A stretch of 64,000 nt of DNA from Rana temporaria (lineage: Eukaryota > Chordata > Amphibia > Anura > Ranidae). The notes below the pieces were generated by a model, which searched no databases, had not been told where the DNA came from, and worked only from the letters and a program-made list of their open reading frames with translations. The DNA lies in the NCBI RefSeq assembly GCF_905171775.1, contig NC_053490.1:155254469-155318468 (forward strand). The letters are read 5' to 3'. The translations under genes were made by a program, and so were the position numbers. Of the stretch, positions 44,644 to 57,320 are shown piece by piece. How positions within the stretch are numbered: position 1 is the stretch's first letter; every line of letters starts with the position of its first letter.

Positions 44644-45571
44644 AGTGGATGTAAACCCACTCTCATCCTTTCTAAACTACTGCCATAGTGCTGATCTATA
44701 AGGATATACATGCCTCCTGCATGCATCCATACCTGTCAAATGTCTCCCCTCTGTCTGTTATGAGACCCGCAAAACTGCAGATTATGTGGGTGGGTCTGTT
44801 GTCTGGAGCTCGGTGGGTGGAGTCGTGATGTCAGTAGACTCCCCGTCCACCTCTACACTCCCCTTGCCAACATGCATTTTCTCTTGTGTATTGCTTACAC
44901 TAAATTCTGCTATGATCCCTAACATCCAGTAAAAATCCAGAAAAGTAACCACATGACTTCAGAAAAGGAGTGGGGGTGGGAATTAAAAAATAATGCCTGT
45001 CTCTAGGCTAGTGCATGAGATATGTAAATAACCTGATGTTGCAACTGTGATCAGGTAACCTCAGACACACACACACTGCTATTCTGCCCAGCTCTCACTA
45101 GATACATCTAATCTAAATCAGATCACTTGTCTGTGTATATTCTGCTTTCTGTTCTGTGTTTTCACTGCAATACAGTATACATGCATTTCCTCGTCACACT
45201 GAACTGTGGATCACACCCCATGATGAGAAACATCCAGTCAAAACACAGTAAATGCAGCCAATCATGGGAGAGCTGGAAGGGAGAGGAGGGGAGAGGAGGG
45301 GAGAGGGATGGAAGAGGGATGTGAATTGTAAACTTTTTACACAGGATGTGTCTCTGTCTCAGGCTAGTGCATGAGATATGTAAATAACCTGTCACTCACA
45401 GCAAGGGGGTGGAACGGACTAAGGTTTTTCTCTGTAAGTCTGTTTTATTTCACTAAACAATAAAAGAGGATTGCTCAGAGCTAGATTAACTATGAGTGGC
45501 AAGACTGGGCACAGATGATAGGAAATCTTATACCCTACATTGTGAAAAAAAAATTCGGGTTTACATCCAGG
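44644..45571. mobile_element. TTAA (piggyBac-like) MITE, 928 bp
   Basis: TTAA lies at 44640-44643 and 45572-45575. The left AGTGGATGTAAACCC and the right (reverse complement) CCTGGATGTAAACCC are inverted. GGCTAGTGCATGAGATATGT occurs twice inside (about 45006 and 45362), so a 350-bp stretch is partly duplicated. Non-coding. Confidence 0.8.
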
Positions 45572-46223
45572 TTAAAGCTGTACAATTAAACATCTGTTCT
45601 TGTAGCTGCCCTTTGTCTGTAGCATATCTGGGCATCATTTTGTTCTGCACTCCAGTGATCTGCAATCAAGTGTCTTCACTCCTCCTTCATGTATCTGTGC
45701 ACCTCCACCACTAGGTGAAAAAACAGCACACCTTAATTATATAAAAACACACTTTTTTTATATTATTCCATACCCGGGCACATGCACTCATCATAGGGGC
45801 AGGGGCATTCGATGAGGGGGTGCTCATGTGGATAGGGACAAGGTCCTCTTTTCCACAACCCCGGTGTGGGAGTTACTTATGGGAATCTAAAGCCCCCTTT
45901 AACAAGGTGTAAATACGTATGGGGTGCTCGTATTCTCATTCGCCAAAAGAGTATACAAAGTAAATAAAACCAAAGAGACAGTTTTTGATGATTCCTTTAA
46001 TAATAAAAAAAAATGCCCCCCCCCCCCAAGTAGATCCAATGTCAATCAAGACACCCACCACCACCGCTGACTTGAAAAAAGAGAAAAAAACTCTGACCCA
46101 AATGAAGCATCCCACCATCATTCAGCTTCGCCATCTGTTCCTAAATAGCTAAGGGGGGCCATCAAGCAATATCACTAGGTGGCCTGCCCTTTTGTGACAT
46201 CATTGACCACCTTAGTTAATTAA

Positions 46224-46528
46224 AGGGTTAGTAAAGGATTTTTTTTTCCTTTAAAATAACAAACATGTCATACTTACCTTCACTGTGCAGTTAGTTTTGC
46301 ACAGAGTGGCCCGGATCCACGTCTTCTGGGGTCCCTCGGCGGCTGACTCTGGTCCTCCCCGCAAGTACTGACCACAGTCATGCGAGAGAGCTTGCATGGT
46401 GGTCAGTAATTGCGGGTGCGCTCCCGTTATACAGTGAGCGGCCATAGGGGGGGTGGCGTCATCAGATGTTTTTTCACCTTAATGCATAAATTGCATTAAG
46501 GTGAAAAAAATGTTTTTTTACAACTTCT
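46224..46528. mobile_element. TTAA MITE, 305 bp
   Basis: TTAA lies at 46220-46223 and 46529-46532, with AGGGTTAGTAAAGGA and (reverse complement) AGAAGTTGTAAAAAA termini. A perfect hairpin (TTTTTTCACCTTAATGCA / TGCATTAAGGTGAAAAAA type) lies at 46470-46510. It is related to 12045-12437. Confidence 0.75.
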
Positions 46529-46784
46529 TTAAGAACTGTCAGATGGCGGAGCTGGCAGACTGCGAGAGCCTCCATCAGGACCAGAGTTCTTTTGTATTTT
46601 TTTGGGTCGGCGGTGGAGGCAGGCATCATGATGATGGATCTACAATGAGTGGTATCTTTTTATTTTAGATTTTTTTAAATAAAAAAATTGTCAAAAAATG
46701 TGTTGTGTTTTGTATTTTTACTTTTTACACTTTTTTGGTATGGATACTATTCACATGGGGGGAGGGCCGAGATCTGGGTTCCCT

Positions 46785-46998
46785 GGCGGTATGATTTTTT
46801 CAGAATTTAGGTGCTGAAAGTGGTACCATTATTTTGCTTGGAAATTTGACGTTTTATATTGTAGGCCTGAAAATTCTTAGGAATAACTCACTTAAATCTG
46901 TCCAAACAAGAGTCTAGTAGACATCCCGGGTATGATAAAGTTTGAAACACAAAATCATAAATTATAATATAATAAATAACTATAGATAATTATAACAG

Positions 46999-47045
<47 letters not shown>

Positions 47046-47220
47046 TATTCAATAATGTAATCAAATCAACAACACTGAAATTTACTCAGTTGCAGAATTG
47101 TCGCTGTCATTACTTTCAGTGTTTGATGACGAATTTCCCCACAAATCACTATCGCTCAATTATGCAAGTGATTCGCTCAATTATGCAAGTGATTATCACT
47201 GTTTTCCAACTGGTCTAAAA
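46785..47220. repeat. Partial copy of the CCTCCCTGGCGGTAT MITE
   Basis: It starts CCCTGGCGGTATGATTTTTTC and follows 31725-32130 closely, including CATCCCGGGTATGA and CAGTTGCAGAATTGTCGCTG. It has an ATA repeat at 47000-47042. It breaks where the minus-strand L1 begins. Confidence 0.75.
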
Positions 47221-47221
47221 C

Positions 47222-48715
47222 TACTTTTATTTTCAATCTGATTTTATTATGAAATTATAATACAAACAAAGATAAATTTGTACATACATAGATAATGCAG
47301 TTATTTAATCAAGCTGATTTCAAGTACATTTTCACACCTAGCTCAAACAACAAAATAAGACAAAACATAACACGACAATAAATAACAGAACAAGACAGAC
47401 AAAACAAAGCTAAACAATACAAGACAAAACCAAAAAGAAATATAGGATGGCAGCAAATATAGATGTTCTATATTAAAACCCTTACTTGTAACAACTATTT
47501 TCCTTACTCTGTTTCCCCAAGGACTTTCTAATTTCTTGTTGTTTCCTTATATACCCTCCAGGGAGCCCATGTCTGGTGGTACTCCTCATGTGTGTCTAGT
47601 TCATATGCTAAGAGTGATTCCATCTTCTTTATATAGTCCATTTCATTAACCCATTTGTTAATTGATGGAGTTTGTATTGAGCGCGAGTGCCGTGGTATGA
47701 CTAGTCTCGCTACTGTCAACCAGTATCTCAAAAGACCCTTTTTAAAGTTCTTGTATGATCCTGGCAGAATCGAGAGTAAAGTGATTTGTGGTGCGTTTGA
47801 TATTGGTTCCCCAGTAACTGAGGTGTATAGTTGCATAATCTTTTCCCAGAAACTAAAAATTTGAGGGCATTCCCACCAAATGTGGAACAATGAGCCTTTG
47901 GCGCATGACACCGCCAGCATATATCTGATTTATCTGGGTATAGACGCTGAAGTGACAATGGGATCCAGTACCATCTAGAAAGAAGTTTGTAGTTTGTCTC
48001 TTGTGCTTTAATTGTTAGTGACATACAGTGTGTTAAGTTAAATGATTTCTTCCACTCTGCATCTTCAATTTGAACATTTAGCTCATTCACCCATTTGTTT
48101 ATATATTTGGGAGGTTCAGGGTGATTTTTTTATAGTGAGTATCTTGTTGATAGAACATGTTTTGGTTTTGAATCTTGTAGCAACAAAAGTTCGAACTGGG
48201 TTACGTCTCTATGAAAGGATTTATTAGGGGGAATAGAGGACAGAAATGATAGTAGTTGACGATATTCTAACCATTGCATGAGTGAAGTTTGCTGTGTAAG
48301 GATTACATTTAATACAGGCCGGATTTCCTGGCAGGGAATCTGGCACAATCTTCCATGTGATTCTTTATTCCATGCAAGGAAACTTTTCCGGTTTAAAGCT
48401 GGTGGGAATCGTGGATTACCAAATAAAGGTGTCATGGGTCCTACTTGTGAGGAAAGTTCTAGTTCCATTTTTTCAGTAAATGGGCTATAAGAGAGGGCAA
48501 GGTAAGGAGTGAATCTCGGTGAGTATCACTGGTGTCAGAATCTAACCAGGGAAGAGCCTTAAGATCAAATTGATTTAACCATTGCTCTATTAGTACCCAT
48601 TGTTTAGTGTCAGAAGAATGAAACCAATTCACTATCCTTGTTAATACTGCCGCTACATAATAATAGTATAGATCAGATGCGCCTGCTCCTCCTTTCATTT
48701 TAGGTACAGTAAACA
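47222..48715 (-). pseudogene. L1-clade LINE ORF2 C-terminal fragment, minus strand
   Basis: Minus-strand frames give, in order, the L1 ORF2 C-terminal features. KMKGGAGASDLYYYYVAAVLTRI (48459-48716) is the conserved GG-hG-hPDh-hYY block. WNKESHGRLCQIP and NYKLLSRWYWIPLSL follow, then the CWRC...HIWWECP zinc-like motif split by a shift (47900-47800), and AARLVIPRHSR-like LTVARLVIPRHSRS. At least three frameshifts are present. It is 5'-truncated, and its 3' end abuts the 46785-47220 repeat. Confidence 0.75.
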
Positions 48716-49182
48716 TCCCTTGTAATAGAAAAAAGCATGCCAGGTCCTCTTAAATAGGAGACCAGGGGTTAAAAAGACCTCAGATCTCATATTTAGACTA
48801 AAATGTTATATATTTTTTTTATATAATTTAAAAAAAGTCCCTTTAAGAGCTATGGGTGGAGGTGACGTTTTGACGGTGCGTCCGCCCTGCGGTGATATGG
48901 AGATGGGTGGGAGCCATGTTCCCCTTACTCATCTCCATACCCAGCCAGGGACAGAACCATATCTCCTCCACCACCGGAGAGTGGCGGGAGGGGGTGGCCC
49001 TCTTCCACCGCTGATAAAAGTGATCTTGCTGCGAATCCGCCACAGAGACCACTTTTATGTTGAAGCGGACCACCCAATGAAGAAGAGGATACTGGGGTTA
49101 TGGTAGCTAGCTGCTACCATTACAATGGTATTCCTCTTCAAAGTAGCGCCGTATTCCTGCGGCGGGCGGTCCGTAAGTGGTT
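48716..49182. repeat. TTAA-type frog repeat, right half (copy 7)
   Basis: It opens with AACATCCCTTGTAATAGAA, the same hairpin region as copy 3, and closes with GCGGTCCGTAAGTGGTTA. The left half is missing. Non-coding. Confidence 0.6.
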
Positions 49183-49362
49183 ACAACACGATCCATAAAT
49201 ATAACATATACACAATTTTTTTTCATAACTATGCTATAATCTTATATTTAAAATATTAAATACATTTACATTTTTCTAACTTAATATATCTAAATACTTC
49301 CACCATGTCAGAAATAGGTCGGTGGTTGCCACATCCCTGGATATATGAAAAAGTGGACATAC

Positions 49363-49655
49363 CCCCTAAAATGGGATTTTAACGGCAACAACACCACCAA
49401 GATTATATAAAACACATTTTTATTGATACATGCAAAAAAAATCAATCACACATGGTAAAAACAAGAACAATTTGTCAGAATCATTGCAAACATACGCATG
49501 AGTATAAATTATGTATTGTTACTCTCCAATGTCCGAGAACACGCTTCGGTACCGGAGAGGGTACCGAAGAGTGACCTTTTTTACATTTATCGATAAACAT
49601 TTGTTTATATAATCTTGGTGGTGTTGTTGCTGTTAAAATCCCATTTTAGGGGGTA
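49363..49655. repeat. Inverted repeat, two arms of about 50 bp
   Basis: CCCCCTAAAATGGGATTTTA at 49363 and AAAATCCCATTTTAGGGGG near 49637 start arms that continue through AACACCACCAAGATTATATA and its complement. About 190 bp lie between. A central hairpin (CTTCGGTACC / GGTACCGAAG) lies at 49544-49569. I could not assign a family. Confidence 0.7.
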
Positions 49656-50099
49656 TTTCCACGTTTTCTAATTTAAGGGCAATTGTACCTTGAACTTGCA
49701 CTAAATGTATACCCAATTGCCCACTTTACTGGATTGTAGTGTATCAGTGGTGTTCGAACATAATAACTGTACCGTTAATACAGTATGTCCCATTGGTATA
49801 ATCAGTTGTTCCAATGTACACCCTATAAGCTTATATATTACCACATATCATGCGTGCAAGGTGGTGCAAAATGAGAGTGAGACATATCAAAAATGCTGTG
49901 TTATTATCTTTCACTTGCCCGGGCCACTAATCTATCTAGAGTCCCCAACAATAACTCATATACAGTATGTGTACAGAACTGCTTCCATATTTGTATCTTT
50001 GTAATATCATTTTCCGAGTCCCTTCCGAGTATAATAAGTCAAAATGAATACACCATAATAGTCTCATAGCATAGTATATGATGTCCCCATGAGGTAGGT

Positions 50100-50345
50100 G
50101 AAGTGTAACATTTATAGGTAAATTTGATCCAGGCAAAATCTGATTGCCTCTTGGGGGATCAGGAAATATTTTTTTCCCCTGCTGTAGCAAATTGGAGCAT
50201 GCTTTGCTGTTTTTTTTGCCTTCCTCTGGATCAACTGTGGGTATAGAATTGGTAATATGGGATTGTACAATATTTTTTATTTTAATATTTTTTTTTATGG
50301 ACTTGTGTCTTTTTTTAACCTTAATAACTATGTAACTATGTAACA
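50100..50345 (+). repeat. Dispersed repeat ending in TAACTATGTAACTATG
   Basis: The blocks TGATCCAGGCAAAATCTGATTGCC, CCCCTGCTGTAGCAAATTGG, CCTTCCTCTGGATCAACTG and GGACTTGTGTCTTTTTTTAACC are ones I recognise as a vertebrate repeat 3' end. The short repeated tail (ACTATGTA) suggests a LINE or SINE terminus. Non-coding. Confidence 0.55.
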
Positions 50346-52215
50346 ATTTGAGTGTTCTGTACATGCATGATCAAATGTAAATAGCATTAATGCACCAATA
50401 ATGCATTGTGTTCCTGTAGCTGATGGAGTCATTATTTACACCATAAAAGTTTCTGTGACAACAAGCGCATGGATAGGCACCTTAATTGCTTCTCTCTAAA
50501 TTGGGTGTCTGGTTGAATTTTTTGACAGCCCCAATATAGATTCCTGCCCTCTGGTCTGCCATGGTTGATATCACAGTGGGTGGGTCTAGAAGGAGGTGCT
50601 GGGTAGGCCAGGATCATGAACCTTGGTGTCCAGCCACCTCTGGTCAGCACATATGTGGTATTTTCATCTGTCCAGAAAAATAGTAGAGCCCACTCATCCA
50701 AAAATATGAATTTGTATTAACAAATGTTCAAAAGACATGCCTTCAAAACAGATCAAGCTTTAAGGATCCAAGGTAAATAATCCATTGCTGAAGTAAACTT
50801 TTATTTTCCCTATGTGGTTACAATGCAAAGTAATTTTAGTTTAACTATGAAAGCTGAGACTCAAGTGGCTGCTTTAGGTAACAACCCCAATTTTGTGCTA
50901 ATGTTACTTATTTATTTTGGTTTTAATGAATCGGCTCTAATGAAGTTTTAGAATTGTATTTAGACAAAATAGTGTTTGAAATACAACTTATTCTGTTTAG
51001 AAGACCTGTTTATATAATTGTTCACACTCTGACATCCTCAAAGTAGTAATAAACCCTCAGTGTTTTTTTCCGTTTATCACATTGAGCACAATAAAATAAA
51101 CATTAGTCAGTGAACTATTTGTTAAAATTCTTACCACAACACTTGCAGTTCACAACTTTCAGTGCTGTTGGCTCCTGCTCTCTTAGCGTTGCTTTACAGG
51201 ATAGAGTTAATAGTGCAGTTTGGGGCCAGTCTGTTAGCTTGAAGAAGGACAAGGGGAACAAGAGGAAGGGATAGGGGATTACCTTGATATCCTGGGCTAT
51301 TAGCATGTGTGTTTTATTAATGCATGAAACATGCATGCATGAAAGGGTGGCTCCATAAGATGCTGCAAGAGAAAGGAACCTATGCGTTTTTCAGTGTTTT
51401 TTTTTCAGTTTTGCAGAATTGCCCTGCAGTCCATTTAAATTTTTTTGGTTCCATAGACATTACTGGAAATGCAGTGGAAATGCATTAAAAAAGCTTAACC
51501 AATGCAGTGCATTTTTTGTGTGTTCCTGCTGCATTTTTGCTGGTTTCTCCTGCAAGACAAAAGACAAAAATGCAAAATGCAAAAACTCATTAAATGCACA
51601 ACAAACCTTTTGAAAAAAACACAAAACACACCCGGAAAAAGCATAAACTGCAACTTACATACAGTAGGTGTGAACCAGGTCTGTGGCAGTGGTGATGGCA
51701 CAAGCTTAAACTGGAACATAGTTGAGGATTAAAAAAACAAACAGCTTTATATTCATTAATGATTAAATCAGCTGACAAAACTGCACAAACTGTGACAACA
51801 TAAATTAATAAGTTAGTTTTTGGGAACACAATTAAGTCTTTGGTAATGTCATGCAGTGAACTTCCTTGTTATATAGTTGTACACACTACAACATCCTTAA
51901 ATTAATAGAAATATTTTCTGTCATAAAAAATAAATACACTTAAAAATGCCTTTTCAGCAATGGTCTGGTGATACTGTAGGTTTTATTTACTAAAGGCAAC
52001 TCCACTCTGCACTACACACAGTGGATTTGTAGTACATCAATCGCTGTATAAATTTAGGCCCATTTGGGGTATATTTATTAAGCAGTAAATGTGACTTTAA
52101 CTATAAATTCATTGGTGCTGATGCTGAATCAATCACTATCATTTAAAACACATGCTAGACTCAACTGCAGTGAATGTTTGGTTAATGTCAGATGCACTGC
52201 TTTATAAACATGTCT
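50346..52215. other. No gene recognised; partial repeat near 51975
   Basis: This is unique-looking AT-rich sequence. A piece with TTTACTAAAGGCAACTCCACTCTGCA at 51979-52004 is the end of a dispersed MITE. No splice-bounded open segment was noticed. Confidence 0.35.
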
Positions 52216-52217
52216 CA

Positions 52218-52400
52218 TCGTGGTTAATTTACAAAAACTAGAAAAAATGCAAAATCTAGTGCAGCTCTGTATAGAAACCAACCAGCTTCCATTTGTTTGT
52301 GTCTCCGCTTAATTGAACAAGCTACAATTAGAAGCTGATTGGCTACCATGCACATTTGCATCAGATTTTGCACGCTACAGTTTTAGTAAATTCACCTCCA
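52218..52400. repeat. MITE-like repeat with TTTAC(T/A)AAAACT termini
   Basis: AATTTACAAAAACTAG at the left is mirrored by CTACAGTTTTAGTAAATT at the right. The interior GATTTTGCA / TGCAAAATC pairs. It is a relative of 54312-54480. Confidence 0.6.
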
Positions 52401-53515
52401 TGCGCTTGGCAATTTACAAATGTGAAAAAATCTATATATTTCATAAGTGTGTAATGTTTATGCATTTGGTGCCCTAGTTCAGTACATGCAATGTACAGCT
52501 GCCTAATACTTTTTTTTTCTAGTCTTTGCAAACAACCAAAAAAGAAAAAAGAAAGGAACAGAAACAATAAACATGTTATACATTCTTTTGGGAATTAAGG
52601 TTAATTACAACTCATCTCTTGGAAATATCTAATCTGGGGTAATAAAAATAATTAATTGTTAACACTGACTTCTATTAGAATTGTTTAAAATTGTATAATT
52701 TTCATATTTAACAGCTAGAAGCATAAGATGACAAAATAAACATTTTTGTCTAGGTAAAGGAAAAACTTTCAGTTTTACTAATGTGTTGTACATAATACAG
52801 GAATTGAATCATGCTGAGCTCAGATGGTCTTTAATGTTCCAGATAAACTCCGAGATTTAACTGATTTATTTGCCAACTGAATCCTGCTAACAACCAGCAC
52901 AGCAGAGAGTACGTTAAGGATGAATGCTTTTGGTGATAACCTTTCATTAGTAAATATCTGGAGACAATAAAATGAGGCTATTTCATTTCACTTTCTTGAA
53001 TGTATTAGCTGGTGAATAAAAACAAAAAAAAAGTGTTTACTTAGGCTGTTTTCATTTAAAACTTTTGTTTTGATACTTATTTTACTCTACTTATACTTTT
53101 GAGGTCTATTACATGTATTAAATAATGATCAAAGAGCATCTTTTGCTATCCTCATTTTTTTAGACTGTAACATGCATTGGTGCAGCAACTTCACTTCATA
53201 AAACCAAAGATATGTACACTTATTTAATTTTAACCAGGCCACTATATGATTTGTGCTAAACCAAAAATGGCAAAGTTTACCAACTCTCCATTGCAAGCTC
53301 CTTATTCTCTGAGCAGCTGATAAAATTAGTGCATATTACCCATGCTCATTTGATATTACTTCCATCAGATACTATATTAGACAGTTGTTGGCTAAATAAT
53401 ATGGTTTAATTACATCATGACTACAATTTGTAGAGTAACATTCTTAGTCAAGGATCCCACTTGGTCCATGACAGCTAGCTGCAGAGAACATGCACTTTTT
53501 TCCTAATATTTTTAA
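52401..53515. other. No gene recognised
   Basis: AT-rich and non-repetitive as far as I can see. No coding signal. Confidence 0.35.
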
Positions 53516-53517
53516 TA

Positions 53518-54022
53518 CAGTAGAACCTCGGATTATGAGCAAAATTTGTTTCTGGAGAATGCTTGTAATCCAAAGTACTTGCATATCAAAGTGAGTTTCC
53601 CCATTGAAGTCAATGGAAACAAAAATAATTTGTTCCGCATTGATTTCAATGGCATGCAATACCGCATGCGGCCAGAGGTGGGGGCATCAGAGAGCCTCGG
53701 AAATGACCGGAAAGGCCAGAGGACACAGCGAATGATCTCGGCAAACCTCAAAAAGGCTCGGGAATAGAGTATTTCCATGTCTTTCGGAGTCTTTCTGAGC
53801 ATTACCAAACAGCATAGATCGGCTGCGATCAGCGCTGTTCTGCTCCGCTCGGCTCCGGCGCCCCCCACCTCAGGCAAAATGCGGTACTGCACACCGATTT
53901 GGCCTGAATCCTGCTCGTTTTGTGAGACAACACTTGCAAACCGAGTTAGGAGTTTTTTAAATACAGTGCTCGTATTGCAAAACGCTCGTTAACTGTGTTA
54001 CTCATAATCCGAGGTTCCACTG
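53518..54022. mobile_element. Tigger/pogo-like MITE, 505 bp, TA target
   Basis: TA lies at 53516-53517 and 54023-54024. The termini CAGTAGAACCTCGGATTATG and (reverse complement) CAGTGGAACCTCGGATTATG are near-identical inverted repeats, characteristic of Tigger elements. A second, internal palindrome pairs GCGGTA-type blocks. Non-coding. Confidence 0.88.
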
Positions 54023-54311
54023 TATATGCTACTTGTGCTTTAGACTATGTATTGTGATTTTTGCTTTGTCAACAGCAACACAAAAAATCTAGGAGGCTAA
54101 GAAGAAGCACTATATGTTATAGATTATTATTTTCAGAATGTCATTTTTTTATTCAGTTTAATAATCAAATCAGGCAAACCATTTTTTAGAAAGTATATGA
54201 TTGTCTGAGGATGAACCATGTCTTCATGCATTTGTTAAGGAAAATTTTAGAATGTGCATCTCCACATTTGTCTTGTTTTACAACAAGTGCACTCGTTACT
54301 GTTAACTATGG

Positions 54312-54482
54312 TTGATTTACTAAAACTGGAGAGTGCAACATCTGGTGCAGCTGTGCATTTTAGCCAATCTGCTTCTAACTTCAGTTTGTTCAATTAAACT
54401 TTGACAGAAAAACCTGGTAGCTGATTGGTTTCTATGTAGAGCTTTACCAGATTTTGCACTTTCCAGTTTTAGTAAATCCACC
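54312..54482. repeat. MITE with GATTTACTAAAACTGG termini
   Basis: GATTTACTAAAACTGGAGAG at the left is mirrored by CACTTTCCAGTTTTAGTAAATC at the right. The interior is GCTTCTAAC / ATTGG-rich. 170 bp, non-coding. Confidence 0.7.
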
Positions 54483-55765
54483 CCTATGTGCTTTTGCAGT
54501 TGTGAAAAAAAGTATCATAAATACTAAACAGTTTATCAAATCTCCAAAAAAATATGTGCTAGGTCAAGGTGATATAGAACAAGCAGCCACTTATCCAACT
54601 GTGATACCAGCTGTAAACATTGAAAACAAAAATAAAAAAGCAGTGCTAAACTTAAAATAAAATACAAAGGTGCAATGTACAAAGGACATCTAACCATAAT
54701 CTCTCCAAAAGTTATGCAAGTTCATATAATCACATATGAATCAAATAAATAAATTCAAAGTGCAATGTGCAAAAACATGCATTAAAAATATCCTTTCTAG
54801 GAATTAAGCAAATTCATAGAATTACACATAAATTATGCAAATCCATATATTCATTGTAAAAAAATGAAAACTTGTGAAGGTATGTGGTACACTTGTATGA
54901 AGAAGTCCTTCCAGTACGTAAAAAAAAAAAAAAAAAAAAAACATAGAAAGTGTGATGTTGGGTTTTTTAGTTTGGACATTCGGGTGCCCCTGGTGGATGA
55001 GGAAGGCCTTTTTCTTTCCTTCCTCGATAATTCCTTCCTGCTTTTACATCTAGTGGGTGGGTGGCGCCTGCGCTGTATGTTCAGAGTCAGTCGCAATATG
55101 GCTGGTACTTCCGCGCATGTGCTCTCACAGGGGCACCCGCTCCAGAAGTGATGTCAGTGAGTCAAGCTTGACCCATCACTTCCGGTGGAGATTTTGAATG
55201 TAAAAGACGGTGTTGCCGGTCTGTTTACCGGCACACACTGTCTTGCTGTCCTGTGTCGTAACTGGACCCTTTGTACTTTCATTCAGGTATAGCGGCCTTC
55301 TTTTTTTATTGGTTTCACTATCTTAGAATGTATACTGGTCTCCATTGTTTTGAGTACTCATCAGGCATAGAGCTTGAACCTTGGGCATGTCCAACTACCA
55401 AGTAATCCACCATTATACGCATCATTACTTTTATGTTATGTTTTTGCCCCTTGATATTCTGGGGCTACATTATCAATCAGGTGGATTCGTTAGAAGGAGT
55501 CTTTCTTATTAGCCCTATACACTGACTATCATTATTATTACTATCTGTCCATATGATTATTTACTTTTACCTGTACTTTCGGGTTACTTTATTATTCCAC
55601 ACAGGACTATTTAATGATCATCACTTAGGGATGGTTATATGTAAAGTTTTTGCTTTTCCTAAAATCTTGGAGGTTGCACTAGTTGATTCTTTTTTAACTT
55701 GAGTAGCTGAGTGACAATATGAATTAATTATTTTCTAGTTTATCTTGGTTTGATGATCTTGTACA
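54483..55765. other. No gene recognised
   Basis: This stretch contains an A21 run at 54918-54941. A short repeated motif (CAAAGTGCAATGTGC / CAAAGGTGCAATGTAC) occurs in 54660-54780. The last 500 bp before the Harbinger MITE may be part of the hammerhead-bearing repeat that follows, but I cannot define it. Confidence 0.35.
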
Positions 55766-55769
55766 CTAA

Positions 55770-56008
55770 GGCCTCGTACAGACGAGGGGACAGTCCGCTG
55801 AAAACGGTCCCTCAGAGATTTCTGTCTGATGGTACACACCATCAGACAAAAAATCCGCGTGGACAGACAGCGCGGTGACGTGTCCGCACCGTCGAAAACG
55901 GTTGGGTGGACAAATGTCCGCTGGAAACCTGTCCGGTCGGCCGTACACTCGACCGAACATGTCTGCTGACCAGTTTCAGCAGACATGTTCGGTCGTCTGT
56001 ACGAGGCC
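55770..56008. mobile_element. Harbinger MITE, 239 bp, TSD TAA
   Basis: TAA lies at 55767-55769 and 56009-56011. The termini GGCCTCGTACAGACGA are perfect inverted repeats over 16 bp. The right part (CGACCGAACATGTCTGCTGA ... TTCAGCAGACATGTTCGGTCG) matches the right end of the 13207-21547 element. Non-coding. Confidence 0.88.
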
Positions 56009-56267
56009 TAACACGATTCAATGTCCTACAGACCAGGTTGGTGGATCTGACTTTCACCACCAATTCATTGCAGGGGAGTCTATACCAGCTCTTTCCTTGT
56101 GTGGCACTGCAGTTGCTTTATTATCAATTTTACAAGCTTAGTGAGCACTTATATTTGGTATTATCATATTATATATAGTTTTATTGATGCATGCAAATAA
56201 TTAATTGGTATTAATACTGATGGTATGTTTTCTATAATCCATATAAAGCTATAGATGCATGCCAGGC

Positions 56268-56305
56268 TGCCTTGAAGAAGCAGAAGTCTACGAAACATGT
56301 CGGCT
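56268..56305 (+). ncRNA. Decayed hammerhead ribozyme
   Basis: TTGAAGA (56272-56278) stands for CUGANGA with one change at C3. Helix II is GCAGA/TCTAC with one mismatch and a 2-nt loop, followed by intact GAAAC (56292-56296) and ATGTC. A short helix I pairs GCC (about 56268) with GGC (56302). The core substitution probably abolishes activity. Confidence 0.55.
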
Positions 56306-56388
56306 TCTCTGCATATCTAAAGCATCTGTCTGAAGTTGTTGTGGCCTCTATGCATATCCAAAGCATCTGTTTAAAGCTTATGGATTAA

Positions 56389-56977
56389 CCACTTCCATAC
56401 AGGGCATTTTCACCCCCTTCCTACCCAGACCAATTTTTAGTTTTCAGCGCTGTTGCACTTTGAATGACAATTGCGCGATCATGCAACACTGTACCCAAAT
56501 TAAATCTTTATGTTTTTCCCCCCACAAATAGAGCTTTCGTTTGGTATTTGATCATCTCTGCGGATTTTATTTTTTGCGCTATAAACAAAAGAAGAGCAAC
56601 ATTTTGAAAAAACACTGTATTTTTTACTTTTTAATTTAATAAATATCAACATTTAAAATAATAAATAAAAATTTCCTCAGTTTAGACTGCATTATTCTAC
56701 ATATTTTTGGTAAAAAACAATCGCAATAAGCGTATATTGATTGGTTTGCGCAAAAGTTATAGAGTCAAAATAGGGGATAGATTTATGGCATTCATTTTTT
56801 TTTTTTTTACTAGTAATGGCGGCGATCTGCAATTTTTATTAGTATAAAGTGTCCTTTACACACACAGATCCACACTCCTGCCGTGATTTCTGGCAATCGC
56901 GGGTGCCCGGCGGACATCGCGACCACCGGGCACGCGCACCGGGTCGCAAAATTTGCAGCGGCTCGGTAGGGAACTGG
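56389..56977. repeat. TTAA-bounded frog repeat (copy 8) inside hammerhead repeat
   Basis: TTAA lies at 56385-56388 and 56978-56981, with CCACTTCCATACAGGGC at the left. It carries the family blocks TGAATGACAATTGCGCGATCATG, GGTATTTGATCATCTCTGCGG and ATTGATTGGTTTGCGCAAAAG. Excision joins the two parts of the hammerhead-bearing repeat (AAGCTTATGGATTAAGTATTT-type junction). Confidence 0.8.
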
Positions 56978-57320
56978 TTAAGTATTTATTATGATCAATT
57001 ACAACATGATCTAAAGTCATTATTGACTATGTGTTTTTTATCTGATATTTGTAATAAAATTCTTAAATCTTAATAAATTGTTTTTGTATTTGTGCTTACC
57101 TTGATGACAGATATAAACATACCCGATAAAATCCCATCACCTCAAGAGGGACCGGTGTCTCTCTCCAATCTCTTTTTAACTCTCTTATTAGGGATGTGGA
57201 TATGTTAGTCTGTCTCTAGAAACCATCCAACAAAATACATATATATTGGTAGTTGCATATGTATTTTAATCACTATATGTATTTGTTCTAGAAAATTCTC
57301 TGATGTGCTACACAAGGGCA

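Noticed and set aside
49540..49580. Possible hammerhead on the minus strand (stem GGTACC, then GAAGCGTG)
   Set aside because: The CUGANGA box is absent (an ACTCTTC-like string is found) and GAAAC is altered. The hairpin alone is not enough.
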